A stretch of 64,000 nt of DNA, taken from Komagataeibacter diospyri. GTDB lineage: Bacteria; Pseudomonadota; Alphaproteobacteria; Acetobacterales; Acetobacteraceae. The DNA is taken from contig NZ_BDLU01000014.1 of the NCBI RefSeq assembly GCF_006538165.1, positions 124,001 through 188,000 on the forward strand, read 5' to 3'. Position numbers and translations under genes: made by a program. Each line of letters opens with the position of its first letter. Within the stretch, counting starts at the first letter, position 1. Shown here in pieces: positions 53,158 to 61,362 of the stretch. The notes under the pieces were generated by a model. The model did no database searches and had not been told where the DNA came from. It saw nothing but the letters and a program-made list of their open reading frames with translations.

Positions 53158-53997
53158 CCCGCAACCTCCATGTCAGGATATAATGTGGCACGACCCGATC
53201 ACATCATGGCGAGGGAAAGGCGGTATGGTGCGACGAAATGCAACCATGAGTTGCCGTTCTATTACATGTAATAGATATTTATTATAGATTTTTTGACGTG
53301 AAAATACTGTATACACAAATATACAGACAGAAGGATATCCGTTCCAGAACAGCCATATTTCCACAACCGGAAATATGACCGGATCAAGGTAGTGCGCGAT
53401 CGGGAAATGTTATGAAACATATGCCATCCGATCGTGGATTCATTTATATTTATTAATAAAATGGTTACAGAAAATCACAAATGAACAATACCCCGTCCCG
53501 GTTTAATCTGTCACATGACTTTATAATATTTGTTTACATGGCCTGTTCAGTGTAGAGTTATAGGAAATTATACCTATAATCGATATGATGACAGACTTTG
53601 TTCTTATGATGTAATCAGGTTTTAACTGACAATTAATTTTATGGACCTATCTGGATAAAAGAGCATATCTGCCGAGGGGAGGAAGAGTCCTTACCTTTTT
53701 TGGTGTACATAAATGAGGATTCTAGTTAATTGTTTGTAATCAATGCAACCATAAGGTGCAATTCAATGCATCTGATGCATTGAATTTTCACAATCCGAGG
53801 TTGTTTTAGCTGTCATTTCTCAACCTGCGCGCATCTATACATATGGACAGGCACGCATGATGATGGCATGTTCCAAAAAAAACACTTAAATAATTTACTT
53901 AAATAGTGATTGATTCAATATTCAGGTTTCCGGTTTCCCGCTGTGTCGGATTTCCCCCATCCCACATGCATCGGGGGTGGAACAGTATGGTTAAGTA
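53158..53997. promoter_or_regulatory. AT-rich gene-free region with multiple dyads
   Basis: About 840 bp, far more AT-rich than the rest, without a supported ORF. It holds several exact inverted repeats: ctattacatgtaatag (53259-53274); ctgtata/tatacag (53307-53313, 53320-53326); catatttcc/ggaaatatg (53354-53362, 53369-53377); ttatagg/cctataa (53558-53564, 53573-53579); and a 13-bp pair aattcaatgcatc/gatgcattgaatt (53760-53772, 53774-53786). A direct repeat acttaaata also occurs (53884, 53897). It is probably a control region for yoaK and the deaminase gene, possibly with an RNA gene. Confidence 0.6.
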
Positions 53998-55347
53998 ATG
54001 ATTGATATTCTGATATGTGATGCCCACCTGTACATTGACCGCGAATGGGAAATTCCCGACGGCTGGATCGCCATTGAAAAGGATCGCGTCCATTCCGTCG
54101 GCGGTTCCGGACAGCCACCCCCTCCGGCCGCGCGCGTCATCAGCGCGCGCGGCCGGCTGGTCACGCCTGGCCTTGTCAATGCACACCACCATATGTTCCA
54201 GAACCTGACGCGGTCCTACGCTCCCGTCACGCGGATGCGGCTGTTTCCATGGCTGCAGACGCTGTACCCGCTATGGGCCGGACTGGACGCGGATTCCGTA
54301 TATGCGTCCAGCTATGTCGCCATGGTGGAACTGCTGATGGGGGGATGCACCACCTCCATGGATCATATGTTCATCCATCCCCGCCCCCGGCTGATTGATG
54401 AACAGTTCCGTGCTGCGCGTGAAATCGGCTTTCGCTTTTATGCGACCCGCGGCAGCATGACGCGGGCACAGGAAGATGGCGGCCTGCCCCCCACCGGTCT
54501 TGTGCAGGACGAGGATACGATCATGGCTGACTGCGAACGGCTGGTCAGCACGTACCATGACCCCGGTCCTGGCGCGATGGGACGGGTGGCGCTGGGCCCG
54601 GTATCGCTGTTTTCGGCGTCCGAACGGATCATGCACGAATCCCTGGCCATGGCTGAACGCCTCGATCTGCGCCTGCACACCCATCTGGCCGAGGATATGG
54701 AGGAAGATGATTACTGCCTGAGTCTGTACGGATGCACCCCTACCGAACAGTTCGAACGCATGGGCTGGGCCAGTCCGCGCACGTGGGTGGCGCATTACAT
54801 CTATCCCTCGTCCTCGGAAATCGACCGCATCGCTCGCGCGGGGGTCAGCGTGGTGCAGTGCCCCAGTTCCAACATGATGATCGGTGGCGGCTGCGCTGAT
54901 GCGCTGGACATGTGTGAGCGCGGCATCCATGTGGGCCTTGGCTGCAACGGGTCGGCCACGACGGACCATGCTTCCATGTGGATGGAAACGCGCAACGCAT
55001 TGCTGCTGGGCCGCATAAACCATGGCCCCCAGGGCATGGGTGCGCGTGAGGCGCTGGATATGGCGACCCGTGGCGGGGCGGCCTGCCTGGGCTGGGAAGA
55101 CGAGATCGGGCACCTGCGCCCCGGTGCCTGCGCCGACCTTGTGATCTGGCATGCAAGTGATGTCGCGCTGGCGGGCGCGCTGACCGATCCGGTCGAGGCA
55201 TGGCTGCGCTGTGGCCCCACCGTGGCGGGCACTACCATTGTGGCCGGGAAGGTACTGGTGGAAAACTGCGAACCCACGATGGCGGATCTGGGTGAGGTCC
55301 TGCGTGAACATGCGCGACAGGCCCGGCGCATACAGCAACTCGACTAG
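53998..55347 (+). CDS. Amidohydrolase, 8-oxoguanine deaminase/AtzB-like
   Basis: This 449-residue metal-dependent deaminase of the ATZ/TRZ amidohydrolase group has metal ligands in PGLVNAHHHMFQNLTR (residues 57-72), HTHLAED, the His of WVAHYIYPSSSE, and the Asp of ATTDHASMWME. These blocks and the length match 8-oxoguanine deaminase and hydroxydechloroatrazine ethylaminohydrolase. The nearby purine-type binding protein and guanine deaminase favour purine degradation. The ribosome site is weak. It is preceded by the AT-rich dyad region, probably its control region. Confidence 0.83.
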   Translation: MIDILICDAHLYIDREWEIPDGWIAIEKDRVHSVGGSGQPPPPAARVISARGRLVTPGLVNAHHHMFQNLTRSYAPVTRMRLFPWLQTLYPLWAGLDADSVYASSYVAMVELLMGGCTTSMDHMFIHPRPRLIDEQFRAAREIGFRFYATRGSMTRAQEDGGLPPTGLVQDEDTIMADCERLVSTYHDPGPGAMGRVALGPVSLFSASERIMHESLAMAERLDLRLHTHLAEDMEEDDYCLSLYGCTPTEQFERMGWASPRTWVAHYIYPSSSEIDRIARAGVSVVQCPSSNMMIGGGCADALDMCERGIHVGLGCNGSATTDHASMWMETRNALLLGRINHGPQGMGAREALDMATRGGAACLGWEDEIGHLRPGACADLVIWHASDVALAGALTDPVEAWLRCGPTVAGTTIVAGKVLVENCEPTMADLGEVLREHARQARRIQQLD

Positions 55348-55580
55348 ACCACTACCGGAAGAAGACGCCCCTGCCGCAGATGTTGACGTGGCAGGGACAG
55401 GTGGGCGGCCACATGCCTGCGGGCGGTTGTTTTCTTTCGCCAAGCTGGCGGTCTGCTGCGCATTGTCCCCCTTGTGTCCGGCACGCGCATGGTTACCATG
55501 CATGTCGGGCATACGGTTAACCGGACAGCCCCGGAAGGGGCAGTCGCGCATCTTCCGCCCATTGCCAAAGGACAACATGC
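55348..55580. other. Spacer before the BMP-family gene
   Basis: 233 bp without a supported gene. An overlapping long frame (55211-55891) runs through both neighbours in another frame and looks like a GC-rich shadow. Confidence 0.4.
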
Positions 55581-56729
55581 ATGATCCTGCCGCGTCGGCA
55601 GCTTCTGGCCACAGCGGGGGCAGCGTTTTCTACCGGTCTTCTGCCCCGGCATGGATGGGCAGCAGGCTCCATCACTACCGAACGGCTTCTGGCGGGACTG
55701 GCCGCCCCTTATGCCAGCGTGCCGCCCATGCCCCCCGTAGCGGAGGAAGACGCCCTGCTGGCGCTGGGCTATGTCGGTCCCACCAGCGATGGTGGCTGGA
55801 CCGAAATGCACCATGTGGCGTTGCAGGCCGTACGCCGTACCTTTCCGAAGCTGCGCACGGTCTATGTGGAAAGCGTACCGTATTCCGCTGACGCCACTCG
55901 CCTGTTGCGTGAATTCGTGGCCGAGGGCGCGCAACTGGTCCTGACGGGCGCAGATTATGGGGATTTCCTGACGGATGTGGCGGTCCGTGCGCCGGAAACC
56001 GCCTTCATGCAGTGCGACGGGCGACCGCTGCGCGGTAATGTCAGCTGGTATTATATCGCGCACTGGTATGTCAGCTATGTGATCGGGGTGGCGGCGGGCC
56101 TGCTGAGCAGGGATGGGAAGCTGGGCTTTATCGCCTCCTTTCCGCTGCCTTCGGCTTATGCCGGGGCCAATGCAACGCTTCTGGGCGCGCGCAGCGTCAA
56201 CCCCGACGCCACCATGCAGGTCATCAGCATCAACGCCTGGTTCGATCCGCAGGCCGCCATTCAGGCGGCCAATGCGCTGGCGGACAAGGGGTGTGACTTC
56301 CTGTTCGGCATCATGGACGAAGCGGGCTACCTGCATGTGGCGCAGGAACGCGGGCTGTGGGCGGCCATGTGGAACAAGGACATACGGCAGTTCGGGCCGG
56401 ATGCGTATGTGGCGTCGGTCGTGCTGGATTTCACGCAGTTCTATATCGCGCAGGTGCGCGCGCGGCTGGCGGGCACGTGGCGGCCGGTCCCGCAACTGCT
56501 GATGATGGGACAGGGCGTGGACCGCGACCCGTGGGGCCAGCGCGTGCCGCAGGCCGTGCGCGACCGGGCGGATGCCGTGCGCGCACGGATCATGGGAGGC
56601 TGGTCGCCGTTCAGTGGCCCCATCCGTGACCAGCATGGCACCCTGCGCGTGGCCGAGGGCGCGGTCATGAACGATCTTGACCTGTATGACTGGAACTGGG
56701 CGGTAGATGGGGTGAGCGGCCTGCCGTAG
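55581..56729 (+). CDS. BMP/PnrA-type periplasmic substrate-binding protein
   Basis: This 382-residue protein has a twin-arginine-like signal (PRRQLLATAGAAFSTGLL). The mature part follows the BMP family (purine nucleoside receptor A group): LGYVGPTSDGGWTEMHHVAL, IAHWYVSYVIGVAAGLLS, GKLGFIASFPLPS and VVLDFTQFYIAQV. Such proteins bind nucleosides for ABC import. No permease or ATPase gene is adjacent, so the transporter is elsewhere. With the two deaminase genes it suggests purine scavenging. Confidence 0.83.
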   Translation: MILPRRQLLATAGAAFSTGLLPRHGWAAGSITTERLLAGLAAPYASVPPMPPVAEEDALLALGYVGPTSDGGWTEMHHVALQAVRRTFPKLRTVYVESVPYSADATRLLREFVAEGAQLVLTGADYGDFLTDVAVRAPETAFMQCDGRPLRGNVSWYYIAHWYVSYVIGVAAGLLSRDGKLGFIASFPLPSAYAGANATLLGARSVNPDATMQVISINAWFDPQAAIQAANALADKGCDFLFGIMDEAGYLHVAQERGLWAAMWNKDIRQFGPDAYVASVVLDFTQFYIAQVRARLAGTWRPVPQLLMMGQGVDRDPWGQRVPQAVRDRADAVRARIMGGWSPFSGPIRDQHGTLRVAEGAVMNDLDLYDWNWAVDGVSGLP

Positions 56730-56835
56730 CCGTTCATGACCGGCCCGCATGACACCACCAGCCTGATCAATGGTTGTGCATGACTTCTTTTATTTTAAAA
56801 AGGAAAGGTAATTATATCAGACCGGAGCGGTTTTT

Positions 56836-57780
56836 TTGAGTGATATCAAACTTTTCCAGATCAGTGATAACAAGGCGAGCGAGCTGTCTGGATCATCCGC
56901 ACCGCTTGAACGGGCATTGCAGACCCTTTTTGAGAAAAATCTGGATGCGTTACTGGGTGTCCGCTTTCTGGCGTCCGAATATTCCACGACGCATGGCGGC
57001 CGGATGGATACGCTGGGGCTGGATGAAAACTGTTATCCTGTTATCATCGAATACAAAAGAAACATAAATGAAAATGTCATCAATCAGGGTTTGTTCTATC
57101 TCGACTGGCTGATGGATCACAAGGCAGATTTCCGGCTTCTGGTACAGGAAAATCTGGGAAAGGAAAAAGCCGACGCCATTGAATGGAGCGCGCCGCGCCT
57201 GATCTGTATCGCCGCCGATTTCACGCGTTATGACCTGCATGCCATCAAGCAGATGGGACGAAATATCGAACTGATCCGCTACAGGCGGTTTGGGCAGGAC
57301 CTGCTTATGCTTGACCTGCTGACAAGTGTTTCGTCCAATGTCAGCCAGCCGGTATCACACACGTCCATGTCAATGTCGGATTATATTCCGACTTCTTCGG
57401 GTGGAACAAAGAGCCCTGCGCGGCACAAGACAAATTCGGAAAGTCTGGCAGATGCAGGGGAAGCCCTTACAAATCTGTATTCAGATACGGTAGCCTATCT
57501 GCTGTCACTGGGTGATGATGTCACACAGAAAACCCTGAACTGTTACTTTGCATTCAAACGCATAAAGAATTTTGTCTGTCTGGAGGTAAAGCCAACCCTT
57601 AGTGTCCTCCGGCTGTTCCTGAAAGTCGATCCGGATACCATCACGTTGGAAAAAGGCTTCACGCGCAACGTCAGGAACAAGGGACATTTCGGAACGGGCG
57701 ACCTTGAGGTCACGCTTCGTACCCCCCACGATTTGGATCGTGCCAAACCCCTGATTGAAAAATCATACGAAAGTTCCTGA
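56836..57780 (+). CDS. Predicted PD-(D/E)XK-like nuclease with DUF5655 domain
   Basis: This is a 314-residue protein. The N-terminal half has an endonuclease-like core (LGVRFLASEYSTTHGGRMDT, then CYPVIIEYKRNINENVINQG) whose Asp...Glu-x-Lys spacing fits the restriction-endonuclease/DUF91 fold. A Ser/Thr-rich linker (about 165-195) precedes a C-terminal DUF5655 domain (CLEVKPTLSVLRLFLKV, GTGDLEVTLRTPHDLDRAKP). The TTG at 56836 has a ggag ribosome site 8 bp upstream. It stands alone among purine genes. A role in DNA repair or defence is possible but unproven. Confidence 0.78.
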   Translation: MSDIKLFQISDNKASELSGSSAPLERALQTLFEKNLDALLGVRFLASEYSTTHGGRMDTLGLDENCYPVIIEYKRNINENVINQGLFYLDWLMDHKADFRLLVQENLGKEKADAIEWSAPRLICIAADFTRYDLHAIKQMGRNIELIRYRRFGQDLLMLDLLTSVSSNVSQPVSHTSMSMSDYIPTSSGGTKSPARHKTNSESLADAGEALTNLYSDTVAYLLSLGDDVTQKTLNCYFAFKRIKNFVCLEVKPTLSVLRLFLKVDPDTITLEKGFTRNVRNKGHFGTGDLEVTLRTPHDLDRAKPLIEKSYESS

Positions 57781-57823
57781 CCCAACGATACCAGAGCAGC
57801 GCGGACCTGTGTCAGGCCGCTGT

Positions 57824-59194
57824 TTATTCCGGCCCAGGCACCTTCCGTCCCGCCACCCATACGGTATGTATGTTGGGCCTGCCGATATTGCACAGGATCT
57901 GCTGTACCACATCTTCCGCTGCGCTGTCCGGTTCGCCATGGGTGGGGGGCAGGATGTTGCTGCCGGGAGCGGCGCGGTCGATCAGGATGGCATCAAATGC
58001 CTGGCCGGTCGCGAACTGACCGGCTTCAATACCCAGTGCCGCGGTGCCGCCACGGGTGGCGAGCCACAGGGCATTGGTAAAGGTCAGGCGTGAACCGGGC
58101 GCGCCACGCGCTGCTGCAGGCCGGTCGGGATCGGTGCCGCTGTCCAGCATGCGGGCGGCTGTCACCGCCATGGCGGCATTGACCGCGACGGATGGGGAAT
58201 ACCCACCCGAAATATCCGTGCCCAGCCCGACATGTACGCCCGCCTGCCACGCTGCGCGCAAGGGCAGCACCGCGCCCGCGAAATAGGCGTTGGAAATGGG
58301 GCAATGGGCGATGGCCGCGCCGCGCGCGTGGACCAGCGCCATGTCATCCGCCGTCATGAAACACGAATGGGCCAGCACCGTGCTCCGGCGCAGCAGGCCA
58401 AAGCGTTCCAGTGCTACGGTATCGTTCACGCCGGTCCGCTGGCGGACATAGTCATGTTCCCAGTCACTTTCGGAACAGTGTGTCTGGATCAGGCAGCCTT
58501 CCGCCGCCGCCAGGTCGCCCAGTCCCCGTAACAGGCCGTCAGTGCAGGCGGGGATAAAGCGCGGCGTGACCATGGGGCGCACAAGCCTGCTTTCGTTGCC
58601 CGGCAGGGCCCGCACGGCATGGATGAAGCGGCGGGTTGCCGCCAGCGCCTGTTCCACGCTGGCATTGCGATAGGTGGGTGGGCACAGCGCCGGGTCATCC
58701 ATCGCCACCAGCCCGACATGGGCACGCAGGCCGTGGCGCAGGCAGGTGCGCGCCAGCAGCAGGCTGCTTTCTTCATGAATGGTGGCGAAAAATACGGCAG
58801 TGGTGGTGCCGTTGGCCAGCAGGGTGCGGACCATTTCATCATAGACCGGGGCGGCAAAGGTGGGATCGGCAAAGCGGGCTTCCAGCGGGAAAGTCCGCTG
58901 TTCCAGCCATTCACGCAGCGGCAGGTCCAGCGCCCGACCCATCTGTGGCCATTGCGGAGCATGGACATGCAGGTCCGCAAATCCTGGCATGAGCAGTTGC
59001 GTGGACGAAAGTGTATGCACGACCATGCCATGACGGTCGGCATGGTCCAGAATCTGTGCCGCCATGGGGGTACTGGCTTCATGTCGGGCAATAATCATGC
59101 CATCCGCGCCGACATGCACCACGCTGTTCGCCATGGTGGCCCGGTCGATGGCAACCGGGTTGATGACATGACCGCGGATAACGAATTCATCCAT
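57824..59194 (-). CDS. guaD: Guanine deaminase
   Basis: This 456-residue amidohydrolase deaminates guanine to xanthine. The GuaD set is complete: PGFADLHVHAPQWPQMG with the first metal His pair, TTTAVFFATIHEESS, QTHCSESDWEHDYV, VLAHSCFMTADDM, AHCPISNAYFAGAV and GLGTDISGGYSPS. The ATG at 59194 gives the family's usual length. It is convergent with the DUF5655 gene (43 bp apart) and close to the 8-oxoguanine deaminase-like and BMP genes, so a purine-salvage neighbourhood is likely. Confidence 0.92.
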   Translation of the reverse strand: MDEFVIRGHVINPVAIDRATMANSVVHVGADGMIIARHEASTPMAAQILDHADRHGMVVHTLSSTQLLMPGFADLHVHAPQWPQMGRALDLPLREWLEQRTFPLEARFADPTFAAPVYDEMVRTLLANGTTTAVFFATIHEESSLLLARTCLRHGLRAHVGLVAMDDPALCPPTYRNASVEQALAATRRFIHAVRALPGNESRLVRPMVTPRFIPACTDGLLRGLGDLAAAEGCLIQTHCSESDWEHDYVRQRTGVNDTVALERFGLLRRSTVLAHSCFMTADDMALVHARGAAIAHCPISNAYFAGAVLPLRAAWQAGVHVGLGTDISGGYSPSVAVNAAMAVTAARMLDSGTDPDRPAAARGAPGSRLTFTNALWLATRGGTAALGIEAGQFATGQAFDAILIDRAAPGSNILPPTHGEPDSAAEDVVQQILCNIGRPNIHTVWVAGRKVPGPE

Positions 59195-59480
59195 GCTGCA
59201 GCAGGATCCCCATATTACGAAAACGAATTATTATTTCCGTAAAACCCCGCCCTGCACAGCCCAAAAATCACACCCGCCCGCCCATATGGGGCGGAAAGGG
59301 GCAGGTGTGCGGGCAAACTCGACAGCCACGGAAAAAATCATTGAAAATACAGGGGGAATGCGGATCTCCCAATTTTTTCCACAGGGTTATCTTTCTCCCT
59401 ATCCCCGGAATCTGTGGATAAAGCGGGGCGGTTGCCCGAATGCCAGCAAACCCATATCCCTGAGAATAACCTGCTGATAA
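59195..59480. other. Spacer upstream of guaD with DnaA-box-like sites
   Basis: No gene is seen. A perfect DnaA box (tgtggataa, 59413-59421) and a one-mismatch box in the opposite orientation (ttttccaca, 59375-59383) occur 29 bp apart. Two boxes are too few for an origin. Confidence 0.35.
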
Positions 59481-59575
59481 ATGATAAAAATTTCTGGAAG
59501 CCTCTTTTTGAAAAAAAACGGCGTATTCCGAAGCTGTTTGGAAACAGTTTCACCAAAAAAACCAGGTGATTTCTT
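59481..59575 (+). repeat. Dispersed intergenic stem-loop element, copy F
   Basis: It starts ataaaaatttctgg as in copy C, then a decayed first hairpin (cctctttttgaaaaaaaacgg) and ggcgtattcc. The second hairpin, gaagctgtttggaaacagtttc, pairs through compensating changes relative to copy E. It ends accaaaaaaacc. It lies downstream of the cupin gene (minus strand) and could end its transcript. Confidence 0.75.
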
Positions 59576-59584
59576 CAATCAGTG

Positions 59585-60160
59585 TCAATGATACCGGCAG
59601 GGCTGGTTGATGACCGGCTCATTAGCGGACTGGATAACCATTAGCGTCACTGGCCCTTTGCCGACATTGCCTGCGTCATGCCCCTTCTGGCCCCGGTACC
59701 GGCCGGTTTCCATGGGACGCACGCCCTGATCCTCGCCAAACAGGATATCGCCCGGCCCCATTTCCACCCGCGTGCCATCCATGGCGCGAACATACCACCG
59801 GCCCTGCAATGGCACGATCCACTGCGGCTTGGGGTCGGGGTGCCATGTACCGTTCCAGTGCGCGGGCTGCACCGTCACCATAACGGTCGCGACCTGCGGT
59901 TCCATCGGGTCCTGCCATTGCGGTCCTGCGGGCGGAGACATGCTTTTGAGGAAGAAGTCATGCACCGGGCAGGTGGTGATGTGGCTGATCCCCCTGTCAT
60001 CGGTCCATAAATGTCGGTACGACCGCTGTGGTGGTCCGGGCTGCGTGGTATCAGGCAGGACGGCGGGTCGGGGGGATGCAGGGGGCACGGCGGCCATGAC
60101 GGGTACAGTACCCAGCAGGGTGACAAGGGCGGTGGACAGTGCGGTGGCGCGCGGGAACAT
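59585..60160 (-). CDS. Secreted cupin-domain protein
   Basis: This 191-residue protein has a signal peptide (ALVTLLGTVPVMAAVPPAS) and one cupin barrel in the second half: WNGTWHPDPKPQWIVPLQGRW, then DGTRVEMGPGDILFGED and GHDAGNVG. His, Gln and His placements fit a degenerate metal site. No enzyme function is evident. It lies 39 bp after the sorbosone-dehydrogenase-like gene on the same strand, so the two are probably co-transcribed in the periplasmic oxidative context. Confidence 0.78.
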   Translation of the reverse strand: MFPRATALSTALVTLLGTVPVMAAVPPASPRPAVLPDTTQPGPPQRSYRHLWTDDRGISHITTCPVHDFFLKSMSPPAGPQWQDPMEPQVATVMVTVQPAHWNGTWHPDPKPQWIVPLQGRWYVRAMDGTRVEMGPGDILFGEDQGVRPMETGRYRGQKGHDAGNVGKGPVTLMVIQSANEPVINQPCRYH

Positions 60161-60199
60161 CGGGGGCCTCCGTAACAGTTGAAGAAAAAAGGGGCATGG

Positions 60200-61333
60200 T
60201 CAGTGCATGGGGGCGGCGTTCCCGTAGGTCAGGCGGTATATGGCGCCCGACAGGTCATCGCTGATCAGCATGCTGCCATCGGGCAGGGGCAGGACATCGG
60301 CCGGACGGCCCCATGCCCGCTGCCCCTGCCGGAAGCCGCTGACCAGTACGGTGGGCGGCTGTGGCCGGTTTTCCGCGTTAAAGCTGACACTGACCACCTG
60401 ATAGCCCGATAGCTGGCTGCGGTTCCATGACCCGTGTTCGGCAATCATCAGGCTGCCGTGATAGGCTGCGGGAAATGCCATGCCTTCATAAAACCGTAGC
60501 CCAAGGGCCGCGACATGGGCACCCAGCAGCAGGGCGGGAGGGGTGAATTCGCTGCATGGATGCTGGCTGCCAAACTGCGGATCGGGCACGTTGCCCTGAT
60601 GGCAGTAGGGATAGCCGAAGGACTGCCCCGATACGTCCACCCGGTTCAGTTCATCGGATGGCACGTCATCGCCCATGTTGTCGCGGCCGTTATCGGTAAA
60701 CCACATGACCCCGGTGCCCGGTTGCCACGTGAAACCCACCGAGTTACGGATACCGTACGCAACGTCGTGGCGGTCCGTGCCATTGGCGTTCATGGAAATG
60801 ATGCGCCCGAATTCGTGGCCCACGTCACATATGTTGCACGGCGCGCCAATGGGGACATACAGGCGGTTATCCGGCCCGAAGGCGATGAATTTCCACGAAT
60901 GGTCTCCGGCGCGGTAGGGCAGGTCATCGGCCACGACCTCCGGCTTTGGCGGCGCATCCAGATGGTCCTCGATATCGCGCAGCACGACAATGCGCCGCAT
61001 GTCGGACACATACAGGTCACCATCGTGGTAGGCCACGCCCACCGGCAGGTCCAGCCCGTGGGCGATGGTCTGCACCCGCACCGTACCCCCATCATCAACC
61101 CCGCTCAGGGCATAGACGTTGCCCGCCGCCATGCTGCCGACGAATATGGTGCCGCGTGCGCCACGTGCCATTTCACGCGCACTGGGCACATGGTCGGACA
61201 CCACGCTGACATGAAATCCCGGTGGCACCTGCAACAGGTCCGTGCGCGGGGCCGCCATGGCAGCCATGGCCGGGACCAGCAGGGCCGCGACAGTGGCGGC
61301 GGTCCGCATGAAGGCTGCGGGGATACGGGGCAT
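60200..61333 (-). CDS. Secreted PQQ-type sugar dehydrogenase (L-sorbosone dehydrogenase-like)
   Basis: This is a 377-residue beta-propeller protein with a signal peptide (TAATVAALLVPAMAAMAAP). Family blocks are PPGFHVSVVSDHVPSARE, VGVAYHDGDLYVSDMRRI, HSWKFIAFGPDNRLYVPIGA with NICD, YGIRNSVGFTWQPGT, FTDNGRDNMGDDVPSDELN and HGSWNRSQLSGYQVV. These mark the soluble glucose/sorbosone dehydrogenase family, which oxidises sugars in the periplasm with PQQ. The ATG at 61333 follows agggag; a GTG at 61366 overlaps the phytochrome stop but gives a poorer signal peptide. Confidence 0.88.
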   Translation of the reverse strand: MPRIPAAFMRTAATVAALLVPAMAAMAAPRTDLLQVPPGFHVSVVSDHVPSAREMARGARGTIFVGSMAAGNVYALSGVDDGGTVRVQTIAHGLDLPVGVAYHDGDLYVSDMRRIVVLRDIEDHLDAPPKPEVVADDLPYRAGDHSWKFIAFGPDNRLYVPIGAPCNICDVGHEFGRIISMNANGTDRHDVAYGIRNSVGFTWQPGTGVMWFTDNGRDNMGDDVPSDELNRVDVSGQSFGYPYCHQGNVPDPQFGSQHPCSEFTPPALLLGAHVAALGLRFYEGMAFPAAYHGSLMIAEHGSWNRSQLSGYQVVSVSFNAENRPQPPTVLVSGFRQGQRAWGRPADVLPLPDGSMLISDDLSGAIYRLTYGNAAPMH

Positions 61334-61362
61334 CGGGTTGCTCCCTGGTGCGGCGGGCATGG

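Noticed and set aside
55211..55891. 226-codon forward frame bridging the deaminase and BMP genes
   Set aside because: It overlaps two well-supported genes in another frame and shows no family motifs.
59375..59421. Replication origin (DnaA boxes)
   Set aside because: Only one perfect and one imperfect box, with no unwinding region or dnaA/parA genes nearby.
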